Source: an uncultured Collinsella sp. (GTDB taxonomy: Bacteria; Actinomycetota; Coriobacteriia; Coriobacteriales; Coriobacteriaceae). From it: DNA of 42,517 nt. The stretch covers positions 1 to 42,517 of the forward strand of contig CAUDNY010000011.1 in NCBI GenBank assembly GCA_958450865.1. Direction: 5' to 3'. Positions 16,395 through 23,402 of this stretch are shown here, piece after piece. A program made the translations under genes and the position numbers. The notes beneath the pieces were generated by a model, which worked only from the letters and a program-made list of their open reading frames with translations, did no database searches and had not been told where the DNA came from. Positions within the stretch are counted from its first letter, which is position 1; each line of letters begins with the position of its first letter.

Positions 16395-17405
16395 ATGGAT
16401 ATCAACGCACGCAACATAGCAACGCCCGCCGCGGGCGCGCCAACTACGCGGCCCGCCTCCGTTCCCGCGCCCGTCGTGGGGCGCTTTGCCCCGTCGCCAT
16501 CGGGCCGCATGCACCTGGGCAACGTGTTCAGTTGCCTGTGCGCGTGGCTTTCGGCCCGCAGCCAAGGCGGCAGCATCGTGTTGCGCATCGAGGACCTGGA
16601 CGATCGCTGTAAGCGCCCGGAACTTGCCGCCCAGCTCATCGACGACCTAGCCTGGCTGGGGCTGGAGTGGGACGAAGGCCCCTACTACCAGCACGATCGC
16701 CTCGACCTGTACGAGAGCGCCTTGCGCCAGCTGCAAGACGCCGGCCTCACCTACCCCTGCTTTTGCACGCGCGCCGAGCTCCACGCCGCGAGCGCGCCGC
16801 ACGCCAGCGACGGCACGCCCATCTACCGCGGCGCCTGCCGAGGCCTTTCGGCCGAAGAGGTCGCCCGCCGCAGTGCCCTGCGTGCTCCGGCCACGCGCCT
16901 GCGCGTGCCCGCCGTCGACGACCTCGCGGGCGACGTAATCGAATTCGTTGACCGCACGTACGGGGCCCAATGCGAGGCGCTCGCCACCGAGTGCGGCGAC
17001 TTTTTGGTGCGCCGCAGCGACGGCGTGTTTGCCTATCAGCTAGCCGTGGTGGTCGACGACGCCGCCATGGGCGTCACCGAGGTCGTGCGCGGATGTGACC
17101 TGCTGGGCTCCACGCCGCGCCAAATCTACCTGCAGCATCTGCTGGGACTTCCCACGCCGCACTACGCACATATTCCGCTGCTCATGTCGCCGGACGGCCG
17201 CCGCCTTTCCAAGCGCGATCGCGATCTGGACCTGGGCGAGCTCCGCGCCCGCTTTGGCACACCCGAGGCACTACTGGGCTGGCTCGCTGGGCAAACGGGC
17301 ATCGCACCGGACACCACACCGCGCTCTGCCGAGCAGCTGGTCGAGCACTTTAGCTGGGACGTCATCCGCGCGCACCGGGAAAACATCACTGTAACGGTCG
17401 AGTAG
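16395..17405 (+). CDS. gluQRS: Glutamyl-queuosine tRNA(Asp) synthetase
   Basis: Paralogue of the glutamyl-tRNA synthetase catalytic domain that attaches glutamate to queuosine at the wobble position of tRNA(Asp). 336 residues, without the anticodon-binding domain. RFAPSPSGRMHLGN (about 30-43) contains the HIGH-equivalent signature, LRIEDLDDRC is the GluRS family motif, and RRLSKRDRDL is the KMSKS equivalent. The zinc site characteristic of this enzyme is complete: CFC, then Y-R-G-A-C. These points separate it from true GltX. The ~25 residues before VVGRFAPSPSG are Ala/Pro-rich and probably dispensable. Convergent with the phosphoesterase gene. Confidence 0.93.
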   Translation: MDINARNIATPAAGAPTTRPASVPAPVVGRFAPSPSGRMHLGNVFSCLCAWLSARSQGGSIVLRIEDLDDRCKRPELAAQLIDDLAWLGLEWDEGPYYQHDRLDLYESALRQLQDAGLTYPCFCTRAELHAASAPHASDGTPIYRGACRGLSAEEVARRSALRAPATRLRVPAVDDLAGDVIEFVDRTYGAQCEALATECGDFLVRRSDGVFAYQLAVVVDDAAMGVTEVVRGCDLLGSTPRQIYLQHLLGLPTPHYAHIPLLMSPDGRRLSKRDRDLDLGELRARFGTPEALLGWLAGQTGIAPDTTPRSAEQLVEHFSWDVIRAHRENITVTVE

Positions 17406-17420
17406 TCAGCCACCCCGCCC

Positions 17421-18146
17421 CTACGCAACATCCCAGGGCTGGAGTTCGTCGCCCAGGCGAACGATGCAGTCGTAGAGCACGGTATGGCGCTCGGCAGGGT
17501 TGGCATCCCGATGAAAATGCCCGTAGTACCAGCGCTTGTAATCCAAGCGGTCTTCCAGCTCATCGAAAAATGCCGTAAGCCGATCAACGGCGGGGTAATT
17601 CCAGCCAGGCCCCGGATAGAGCGTGGGCGAAAGCATGCGCGTAGAGCAGGTGTGGGTGACCACGTAGTCGACCTTCCAGCCCACGCTGTCGAGCTTTGTC
17701 CGTGCCTCGTCAAAGTTGCGCTCATCCGGCAGCTCCTGCGGCCACCAGCTTGAATACGGAATGCGGTATTCCTTGTCCACGCTCGTGGCGCCGCCCATGG
17801 AAAAGACCGTTGAGCCGTCGAGCTCAAAAACCTCACCGCGCGTCAGGCGCCGTATGGGGGAGGTATCCGACAGGCGCTGCGTCAGCCCACCGTGCCACAG
17901 CTCCATGGGGCGTTCCGCCCAGTGATCGAAACGCTCGTGGTTGCCGTCGACGAACAGCACGGTATAGGGGCGCGATTCCAGCCAAGCGATGTCGGCACAT
18001 TCCTCGACAGAGAAATCCCACGGAAAGCCAAGGTCGCCCGCGACAATCAGATAGTCGTCGCTCGTCAGGCTATCCCCAAGGTCCCAATCGCGCAGCTTTT
18101 GCATATCGAGGCCGCCGTGAATATCGCCCGTCACATAGACCGTCAT
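17421..18146 (-). CDS. Metallophosphoesterase
   Basis: Calcineurin-like phosphoesterase of 241 residues with all metal-binding blocks: GDIHGGLD near the N-terminus, VAGDLGF, VDGNHERFD, VVTHTCS and YGHFHRD. The length and the SRPYTVLFVDGNHE context fit small bacterial phosphoesterases of unassigned substrate. The start at 18146 places the first metal motif at residues 7-10, as is usual; an upstream in-frame ATG at 18182 adds a non-conserved leader. It lies 85 bp downstream of the small membrane protein gene on the same strand and is convergent with gluQRS. Confidence 0.9.
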   Translation of the reverse strand: MTVYVTGDIHGGLDMQKLRDWDLGDSLTSDDYLIVAGDLGFPWDFSVEECADIAWLESRPYTVLFVDGNHERFDHWAERPMELWHGGLTQRLSDTSPIRRLTRGEVFELDGSTVFSMGGATSVDKEYRIPYSSWWPQELPDERNFDEARTKLDSVGWKVDYVVTHTCSTRMLSPTLYPGPGWNYPAVDRLTAFFDELEDRLDYKRWYYGHFHRDANPAERHTVLYDCIVRLGDELQPWDVA

Positions 18147-18231
18147 CGGATCACCACTTCCCTGTAAGTCGCTCGCCCACATTCTGCACGATCGCTAAGC
18201 CAACCGTTCCAGCCCTTCCGTCCCTTAGGGC

Positions 18232-18471
18232 TTACCCCTCGTTCTTCCATCCAAACGGATCAAGCACCCAAAAAATCAGATCGAGCATGCCGCCGGTCAT
18301 CATGGCGCCGGCAAGGGCCATGCAAACGTGCAGAGAACTGGCACTTCGGAGCACGTCGAATGGCCCCAGAACAGCCAGCAGCGCGACCGCTGCGCCGGCA
18401 AGGCACAGCGCGAGGCACGGCCCCGCGTCCTTGACGCACTTCTTTGCGAGATGCTTGGTGTTGTCACTCAT
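18232..18471 (-). CDS. Small membrane protein of unknown function
   Basis: A 79-residue protein with two hydrophobic segments, CLALCLAGAAVALLAVLG and MALAGAMMTGGMLDLIFWVL, a basic N-terminal stretch and the end LDPFGWKNEG. I do not recognise the family. AAGGAG lies ten bases before the ATG at 18471, a good reason to call it a real gene; the frame extends upstream to 18528 without a better ribosome binding site. Confidence 0.62.
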   Translation of the reverse strand: MSDNTKHLAKKCVKDAGPCLALCLAGAAVALLAVLGPFDVLRSASSLHVCMALAGAMMTGGMLDLIFWVLDPFGWKNEG

Positions 18472-18824
18472 CAAAATCGAACTCCTTAGAGGATCGTTGT
18501 TCAGATGCATGCCGCCGCGACGAAGCATGGCGGCAGGGTAAGTGTCACATGTCGTGCGGACATCAATGGAGAAACCGCCTGCTCGACCAACCCATGACGC
18601 CGTTTTGCACCGGTACCCTATCCCCCGCTATTGAGGTCTAATACTTTTCCCACTGCCACCCAAAAACTCATCCAACATTAATCTTGGCTCAAGAATCGCT
18701 TAATCTATAACCTGCACTATAGAGTTCGACCAAGGGCGGGGCGGCGCCACGCAGGCCGCCGAACGCAACGCTCGCGCCCGGGCAGATCGCCCGGCGTCGC
18801 GCCCATCGAACGAAAGGACAGGTC
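18472..18824. other. 353-bp intergenic region between divergent genes
   Basis: Holds a minor hairpin (GCCGCC 18511-18516 with GGCGGC 18529-18534), the promoter at 18684-18711 and a ~107-base leader with a small GC-rich stem (CGCCCGGGC / GCCCGGCG). Nothing else is seen. Confidence 0.6.
18684..18711 (+). promoter_or_regulatory. Probable promoter of the DUF4342 / two-component operon
   Basis: TTGGCT (18684-18689), 16-bp spacer, TATAAC (18706-18711), within a locally AT-rich stretch. The leader to the ATG at 18825 would be about 107 bases. Confidence 0.55.
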
Positions 18825-19367
18825 ATGGACGACCTCGAAAAAGTTGAAACCATCCGCACCAAGTGCAACGTGAGCTACACCGACGCCAAAGCCGCGCTCG
18901 ACGCCGCCAACGGCAACGTTCTGGACGCCATCATTTGGCTCGAGTCGCAGGGCAAGACCCAGACCACGTCGGCGCACGCCGACACCGAGTCCGAGCCGGT
19001 CGACGAGCCCTCGGCCGAGATGGTCGCCGCGCAGGCCGCCTACGAAAAGTCGAGCGAAAAGACCGACTTCTCCAAGAAGATGGACAGCGTGTGGGAGTAC
19101 CTCAAAAAGCTCTTCCGCCTGAGCCTGGACACCAAGTTTATCGCCACGCGCCGCGACGCGATCATCCTCAACATTCCCATCCTGATTCCCATCGTCGCCC
19201 TGTTTGCCTGGGGCGCCACGATATGGCTGATGCTGCTTGGCCTGTTCTTTGGCATGCGTTACCGCATCGACAGCGACGGCGACGTGCCCGGCAGCATCAA
19301 CAACCTGATGGACAGCGCTGCCAATGCCGCGGACGACATCAAGCAAAATCTGAATGACGACAAGTAA
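18825..19367 (+). CDS. DUF4342 domain protein with N-terminal UBA/TS-N-like domain
   Basis: A 180-residue protein. Residues 1-45 (VETIRTKCNVSYTDAKAAL, NGNVLDAIIWLESQGK) form a TS-N/UBA-like three-helix motif, as in elongation factor Ts. An acidic linker follows. Residues ~85-150 match DUF4342, with an amphipathic helix and one or two membrane segments (NIPILIPIVALFAWGATIW, LMLLGLFFGMRYRI). The function of the family is unknown. GAAAGGACAGG precedes the ATG. The gene ends 18 bases before a response regulator gene and probably shares its promoter, which suggests it modulates, or is modulated by, that two-component system. Confidence 0.85.
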   Translation: MDDLEKVETIRTKCNVSYTDAKAALDAANGNVLDAIIWLESQGKTQTTSAHADTESEPVDEPSAEMVAAQAAYEKSSEKTDFSKKMDSVWEYLKKLFRLSLDTKFIATRRDAIILNIPILIPIVALFAWGATIWLMLLGLFFGMRYRIDSDGDVPGSINNLMDSAANAADDIKQNLNDDK

Positions 19368-19385
19368 TCGCAGATGGGGGCACGC

Positions 19386-20171
19386 ATGGCACGAATCCTG
19401 ATCGTAGAGGACGAGGAGAAAATCGCCCGCTTTGTGACGCTCGAACTGGAGCACGAGGGCTACCAGGTGGAGCACGCCGCCGACGGCCGCACCGCCGTTG
19501 ACCTGGCGCTGGAGCGCGACTACGATCTGATTCTACTCGATGTGCTGCTGCCGCAGCTCAACGGCATGGAGGTCCTGCGGCGTGTCCGCAAGCACAAGGA
19601 CGTGCCGGTGATCATGGTCACCGCGCGCGACGCCGTGATGGACAAGGTGGCCGGGCTCGATGCCGGCGCCGACGATTACCTGACCAAGCCATTTGCGATT
19701 GAGGAGCTGTTCGCACGGATCCGCGTGGCGCTGAAGCGCTCGGAGGCCGTGCGGACAGCGTCGGGCGTTGGCGGCGTCGGGGCCGGGGCGAACGTAGTGG
19801 GCGGCGCGGGTGCCGGTACCGTTGCGATGCCCCTGGCCGGCGGCTCGGCCCAGGCATCCGCCTCGCCCTCCCCCGCCCTGCTCGTCATGGGTTCGGTCGC
19901 GCTCGATCCCGACCGCCGCGAAGTCACAGTCGGCGGCTCGCCCATCGTGCTGACCGCCCGCGAGTTCGACGTCCTCGCCCTGCTTATGGCACATGCCGGC
20001 ACCGTGCTCACGCGCGAGCGCATTGCGCACGAGGCGCTGGGCTACGAATACGTGGGCGATACCAACAACGTCGATGTGCACATCGCGCACCTACGCGCCA
20101 AGATCGAGGACGGCGGCAGCGCCCGCATCATCCAGACCGTGCGCGGGGTGGGCTATGTCTGCCGCGCGTAA
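19386..20171 (+). CDS. Response regulator, OmpR/PhoB family, with long Gly/Ala linker
   Basis: Receiver domain at 1-~118: ILIVEDEEK, phospho-acceptor Asp52 in LLDVLLPQLNG, IMVTARD, DDYLTKPF. The winged helix at ~170-261 includes TAREFDVLALLM, NNVDVHIAHLRAKIE and the canonical end RGVGYVCRA. Between them lies a ~50-residue low-complexity linker of Gly, Ala, Val and Ser, much longer than usual. The start at 19386 has GGGGG upstream and begins the conserved MARILIVEDEE; the in-frame ATG at 19374 is less likely. Its stop overlaps the start of the kinase gene by 17 bases, so the two are translationally coupled. Confidence 0.93.
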   Translation: MARILIVEDEEKIARFVTLELEHEGYQVEHAADGRTAVDLALERDYDLILLDVLLPQLNGMEVLRRVRKHKDVPVIMVTARDAVMDKVAGLDAGADDYLTKPFAIEELFARIRVALKRSEAVRTASGVGGVGAGANVVGGAGAGTVAMPLAGGSAQASASPSPALLVMGSVALDPDRREVTVGGSPIVLTAREFDVLALLMAHAGTVLTRERIAHEALGYEYVGDTNNVDVHIAHLRAKIEDGGSARIIQTVRGVGYVCRA

Positions 20172-21450
20172 CGCCGAGACCAAGCGCGTCACCTCCATCG
20201 CCCGTGCCATCAACTGGAGCTACATGTGGCGCCGCTTGGCGAGCTACGTCTGGCTCGATCTGTTACTAGTGGTGATTGCGGCGGCGATCCTCGTCTATGG
20301 ATACAACCGGACGCTGCCCGACGGCGCGTTTACCGCAGGATGGATCCCCAGCGCCACCGTTCGCGGCATGTCGCTGAAGCCCGCGCACAGCTGGGACCTG
20401 ACAACGCTCACCTATACCGTCGGGCTTGCGCGCACCACCAAGACCTTCCCCCTCGCGCAGGACCTCGTCACGCTATGGCCTCTCTACCTTGTCGTTGTAG
20501 GTTGGCAGGTCATCAGCGTGCTCAACATGCTCGGCGGCGCCCGACGCGTACGCCGTACCATGGCACCGCTCAACGACCTGGCCTTGCGCGTGGACGAGCT
20601 CGGCCGTATGCAACTCGCCGGCGGCAAGATGGAAACGCTGGAGCAGGCCATCGAGCGCGCAAGCGTCGACTCGCCAAGCGTCACCACCGGCGACGCCGAC
20701 TTGGCGAGCATCGAGGTCGCGCTCAACCGCCTACTGCGTCAGATGCAAGAGGCAAAGCTGCAGCAGATGCGCTTTGTCAACGACGCGAGCCATGAGCTGC
20801 GCACGCCCATCGCGGTGATTCAGGGCTACGTAAACATGCTCGATCGTTGGGGCAAGGACGACCCAGCCGTGCTGGCGGAGTCTATCGCCTCGCTCAAGGC
20901 CGAAAGCGAGCACATGCAGGAGCTCGTGGAACAGCTGCTGTTTTTGGCGCGCGGCGATGCCGGCCGCACCGTGCTGCGGCGCGCGAATACCAACCTGGCC
21001 GCACTGGTCGGCGAGGTTTGCGAAGAATCGCAGATGATCGATGCCGGGCACACATATCGGCTGGCGTACGATGTCACACTTACCAGCGACCCGCGCTGCA
21101 ACGCATCGGTTGACGTGGCACTCGTGAAGCAAGCTCTGCGCGTAATCGTGCAGAATGCCGCCAAGTATTCGGACGCGGGAACGACCGTCACATTTGGCAT
21201 AACACCCGATGCGGGCACGGGCGCGATCGACATAAGTGTTGAGGACGAAGGTATCGGCATGAACCAGGAATCCGCAGCTCACGCGTTCGAGCGGTTCTAC
21301 CGTGCCGACAACGCGCGCGATGTCGGTGCACAGGGTTCGGGCCTGGGGCTCGCTATCGCCAAGTGGATCGTCGACAGCCACGGCGGCGTCATCGGTGTGA
21401 CCTCAGTCGAAGGGGTCGGCAGCCGCTTTACGATTCGCCTGCCGCGGTAG
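20155..21450 (+). CDS. Sensor histidine kinase
   Basis: Membrane kinase of 431 residues. Membrane helices at about 30-50 and 105-128 enclose a ~55-residue extracellular part. A HAMP-like segment follows, then the dimerisation domain with phospho-acceptor His213 in NDASHELRTPIAVIQGY, and an ATPase domain with VQNAAKYSD, DEGIGM and GSGLGLAIAKWIV. It resembles the EnvZ/PhoR-type partners of OmpR regulators. The ATG at 20155 lies inside the response regulator gene. The preceding DUF4342 membrane protein may be part of the same sensing unit. The signal is unknown. Confidence 0.93.
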   Translation: MSAARNAETKRVTSIARAINWSYMWRRLASYVWLDLLLVVIAAAILVYGYNRTLPDGAFTAGWIPSATVRGMSLKPAHSWDLTTLTYTVGLARTTKTFPLAQDLVTLWPLYLVVVGWQVISVLNMLGGARRVRRTMAPLNDLALRVDELGRMQLAGGKMETLEQAIERASVDSPSVTTGDADLASIEVALNRLLRQMQEAKLQQMRFVNDASHELRTPIAVIQGYVNMLDRWGKDDPAVLAESIASLKAESEHMQELVEQLLFLARGDAGRTVLRRANTNLAALVGEVCEESQMIDAGHTYRLAYDVTLTSDPRCNASVDVALVKQALRVIVQNAAKYSDAGTTVTFGITPDAGTGAIDISVEDEGIGMNQESAAHAFERFYRADNARDVGAQGSGLGLAIAKWIVDSHGGVIGVTSVEGVGSRFTIRLPR

Positions 21451-21466
21451 GGATGTCCCTCGGCAT

Positions 21467-21503
21467 AAAAAAGGGATAAGGCCATGCGGCCCTATCCCTT
21501 TTT
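21467..21503. terminator. Bidirectional terminator between convergent genes
   Basis: GGGATAaGGCC (21473-21483) and GGCCcTATCCC (21488-21498) pair around ATGC and are flanked by A and T runs on both sides. It serves the kinase gene on the plus strand and the VOC gene on the minus strand. Confidence 0.9.
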
Positions 21504-21526
21504 GCTAGCTATAAGCAGCTTGTGCG

Positions 21527-21901
21527 CTACTCGCGGCACAGATGCACAGCAAAGCCGGCGAACTCGCGCTTAAAGTACACGAGCTTGGTGCCGCCGTCGG
21601 GCAGCAACACGCGCGACTCCTCGTTGACCTCGAGCCCGCGCTCGGCAAACCACTTCTCGGCCGCATCGATGTCGTTGACGGCAAAGCCAATGTGGCCCTT
21701 GGTGCCACGACCGTTCTGCTTCATGATCTCGACCAGCGAATCGTTAAAGTACGAAACCGGGGTCTCGATGACGGGCAGGCCCATCATCGTCGAGAACAGC
21801 TCCGCGATCTCCAGGGCGTCTGCCGGGTCGGTGGCGTTAATGCCCACATGGGCAACGCGCATGCCAAAGAGCTCGACCGGATTGGCGTTCTGCTCACTCA
21901 T
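21527..21901 (-). CDS. VOC-family (glyoxalase/dioxygenase fold) protein
   Basis: A 124-residue single-module vicinal-oxygen-chelate protein. It begins with RVAHVGINATD, with a putative metal-binding His, and continues with GHIGFAVNDIDAAEKWFAERG, a second His, and the final strand KLVYFKREFAGFAVHLCRE. It resembles VOC proteins associated with sugar-acid metabolism (for example those found with KDPG aldolase), but this is only a resemblance. The ATG at 21901 follows the PTS IIB stop codon by 11 bases, so they form a two-gene operon. The context suggests an isomerase or lyase acting on a sugar-derived intermediate. Confidence 0.83.
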   Translation of the reverse strand: MSEQNANPVELFGMRVAHVGINATDPADALEIAELFSTMMGLPVIETPVSYFNDSLVEIMKQNGRGTKGHIGFAVNDIDAAEKWFAERGLEVNEESRVLLPDGGTKLVYFKREFAGFAVHLCRE

Positions 21902-21912
21902 ACAGTCAGCGC

Positions 21913-22200
21913 CTACTGAGCCATGACGTCGAGAACGGCCTTCTCGGCAGCGACGCGGTTCATGCCGGTCATGAAGGGCACGCCGCTCACGTACGGGCAG
22001 GTGAGGCCCTCGGGGGCAACGGTGGTGGCGATCAGCAGGTCGGCGCCCTCGTCGCAGTAATCCTTGGCCTCGGAGATGGCGCACTGCACAATCTCATACT
22101 TGCCGGCATAACCGTTGGCGTCGAGCATGGTAGCGACCTTCTGGGCAACGAGCGTGGAAGTAGCAGCGCCAGCACCGCAAGCCAAAACGATCTTCTTCAT
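21913..22200 (-). CDS. PTS sugar transporter subunit IIB, galactitol/ascorbate type
   Basis: A 95-residue cytoplasmic phosphocarrier. The P-loop-like start KKIVLACGAGAATSTLVAQKV carries the phosphorylatable Cys8 in the C-G-x-G-x-x-T-S pattern of GatB-type IIB proteins; the strand ADLLIATTVAPEG follows. No IIA or IIC gene is adjacent: upstream is a divergent gene, downstream only the VOC gene. The subunit must therefore work with components encoded elsewhere or have a regulatory role. GGGAGA precedes the ATG. An imperfect inverted repeat (22220-22242) lies just upstream and may be an operator. Confidence 0.88.
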   Translation of the reverse strand: MKKIVLACGAGAATSTLVAQKVATMLDANGYAGKYEIVQCAISEAKDYCDEGADLLIATTVAPEGLTCPYVSGVPFMTGMNRVAAEKAVLDVMAQ

Positions 22201-22219
22201 AGGTAGTGTCTCCCTTCAT

Positions 22220-22242
22220 GGTTTACTTTAGGTAAGTGTACC
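22220..22242. promoter_or_regulatory. Imperfect inverted repeat upstream of the IIB gene
   Basis: GGTTTACTT and AAGTGTACC, seven of nine positions complementary, separated by TAGGT. It lies 20 bp before the IIB start codon, an operator-like position. Confidence 0.35.
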
Positions 22243-22302
22243 GCAGCGAGCGATGGCGCTCGGCCTCGATGCGCTTTTATGCCAGTTTGCTTGCGCGCTG
22301 CG

Positions 22303-22308
22303 TATAAT
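22303..22308 (+). promoter_or_regulatory. -10 box (TATAAT) of the gene at 22363
   Basis: Perfect consensus TATAAT about 55 bp before the start codon. The -35 region is not clear. Confidence 0.5.
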
Positions 22309-22362
22309 ACATCCAGTACGTGTTGTCATACCGCTTGTTTACGAGCGACTAAGGACCCTAAT

Positions 22363-22986
22363 ATGCCCGATTCCCGCACACTCTGGACCGCCGTCGTCAT
22401 CATCTGTATCGCCGTGTCGGTATTCTTTAGCGTCAAAAAACGCACCACGTTTAAGCGCCTGCAGCAGCTTATGGCCGCTAAGCAGTGGGACAAGTTCGAT
22501 CGCTTGCTCGACAGCAAGCTCACCAGCATGCTGTACCCGCGCTACAACCGCGACTACCTGCGCCTGAACTCCTATCTGCTGCGCGAGGACCACAAGCGCG
22601 CCGACGAGATGTTCGACTTGCTTCTGGGACTCAACCTGCCCAAGATGCAGCGCGTCGACCTGGTAATCAAGGCCTTTAACTACTACGTTGGCCAGGAGGA
22701 CCGCAAAAAGTCCAAGGAGCTCCTGCACGAGATCAAGGGCTTTGAGGGTGGTCAGGCCGAGGCAGTCGCGCACGAATGCCAGCTGATGTACGACACGATG
22801 ATCCTGAAGCGCCACAACGACATTCCCGAGCTGGAGCGCATGCTCAAGGAGGCCGGCGACGATAAGGTTAAGAGTTGTCGCTTGGAGTACCTGCTGGCCT
22901 TGCAGTACAAGAACAAGGGCGACGAGGGCAAGTTTGCCGAGTACCTGGAAAAGTCGGGCCAGCACTCGATGGCTGTCAACGCGTAA
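22363..22986 (+). CDS. Membrane-anchored helical repeat protein of unknown function
   Basis: A 207-residue protein with one N-terminal membrane helix (about 7-24, TAVVIICIAVSVFFSV) followed by a long cytoplasmic part of paired helices with TPR-like character (QWDKFDRLLDS, RADEMFDLLLGLNLP, KSKELLHEIKGFEGG, PELERMLKEAGDDK, KFAEYLEKSGQ). I infer a scaffold or interaction role only. AAGGA precedes the ATG at 22363; the frame extends upstream, but without conserved character. It is followed 31 bp later by tRNA-Leu. Confidence 0.8.
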   Translation: MPDSRTLWTAVVIICIAVSVFFSVKKRTTFKRLQQLMAAKQWDKFDRLLDSKLTSMLYPRYNRDYLRLNSYLLREDHKRADEMFDLLLGLNLPKMQRVDLVIKAFNYYVGQEDRKKSKELLHEIKGFEGGQAEAVAHECQLMYDTMILKRHNDIPELERMLKEAGDDKVKSCRLEYLLALQYKNKGDEGKFAEYLEKSGQHSMAVNA

Positions 22987-23017
22987 CGGGCGGCTTGTGC
23001 TAGACTTCTAGTCTCAC

Positions 23018-23102
23018 GGGGGCGTGGCGGAATTGGCATACGCAGGAGACTTAAAATCTCTCGCCGCAAGGATTGTGGGTTCGAGTCCCACCGCCCCTAC
23101 CA
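23018..23102 (+). tRNA. tRNA-Leu, anticodon TAA
   Basis: Acceptor stem GGGGGCG pairs with CGCCCCT, followed by discriminator A and an encoded CCA (23100-23102). The anticodon loop CTTAAAA gives TAA. A long variable arm (CGCCGCAAGGATTG), as in class II tRNAs, and the T arm GTGGGTTCGAGTCCCAC confirm leucine. The last 18 bases and the terminator are repeated at 23281-23348. Confidence 0.97.
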
Positions 23103-23152
23103 TGTATTGTTTACGAGCTCGTGTCCCCCAGGGATGCGGGCTCGTTTCTTTT
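23085..23152 (+). repeat. 68-bp direct repeat, copy A (tRNA-Leu 3' end plus terminator)
   Basis: Runs from GTCCCACCGCCCCTACCA, the tRNA 3' end, through the terminator stem ACGAGCTCG...CGGGCTCGT and its T tract. It matches 23281-23348 at 66 of 68 positions. Confidence 0.95.
23113..23152 (+). terminator. Terminator of the tRNA-Leu transcript
   Basis: ACGAGCTCG pairs with CGGGCTCGT (one G-T pair) across a 16-base loop, followed by TTCTTTT. Confidence 0.75.
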
Positions 23153-23280
23153 ACACGCCGGTGGGGCTCGAACCCGCGAGGGGGCGAGCGTCAAGCGGAC
23201 GCGCAGCGTCCGCAGCGAGCCGGCGAGGGCGCCGGCAGGCGGCCGAAGCCGGTGCGGATTTGCGCAGCAAATACGCAGAC
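23153..23280. mobile_element. 128-bp structured segment between the tRNA 3'-end repeats (possible element remnant)
   Basis: Non-coding, GC-rich, with several hairpins: GCGGACGC-GCA-GCGTCCGC (23195-23213), GCCGGCG-AGGG-CGCCGGC (23219-23236) and ATTTGC-GCA-GCAAAT. Near its start an antisense T-arm-like sequence (GGGCTCGAACCC) is visible. Flanked by the 68-bp repeats, it looks like a small unit inserted at the tRNA 3' end. No integrase is present. Confidence 0.4.
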
Positions 23281-23348
23281 GTCCCACCGCCCCTACCACG
23301 TATTGTTTACGAGCCCGTGTCCCCCAGGGATGCGGGCTCGTTTCTTTT
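23281..23348 (+). repeat. 68-bp direct repeat, copy B (truncated tRNA-Leu end plus terminator)
   Basis: Second copy of the tRNA 3' end and terminator; only two substitutions from copy A, one of which perfects the terminator stem (GAGCCCG / CGGGCTC). It cannot fold into a tRNA by itself. Confidence 0.95.
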
Positions 23349-23402
23349 GGATGCCGTCAACTGCAGAGCAGCTCATTTGGGACAGAGCTTTTTTGACCAC
23401 TT

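Noticed and set aside
23281..23348. Second tRNA-Leu gene
   Set aside because: Only the last 18 bases of the tRNA are present; there is no acceptor 5' strand, D arm or anticodon.
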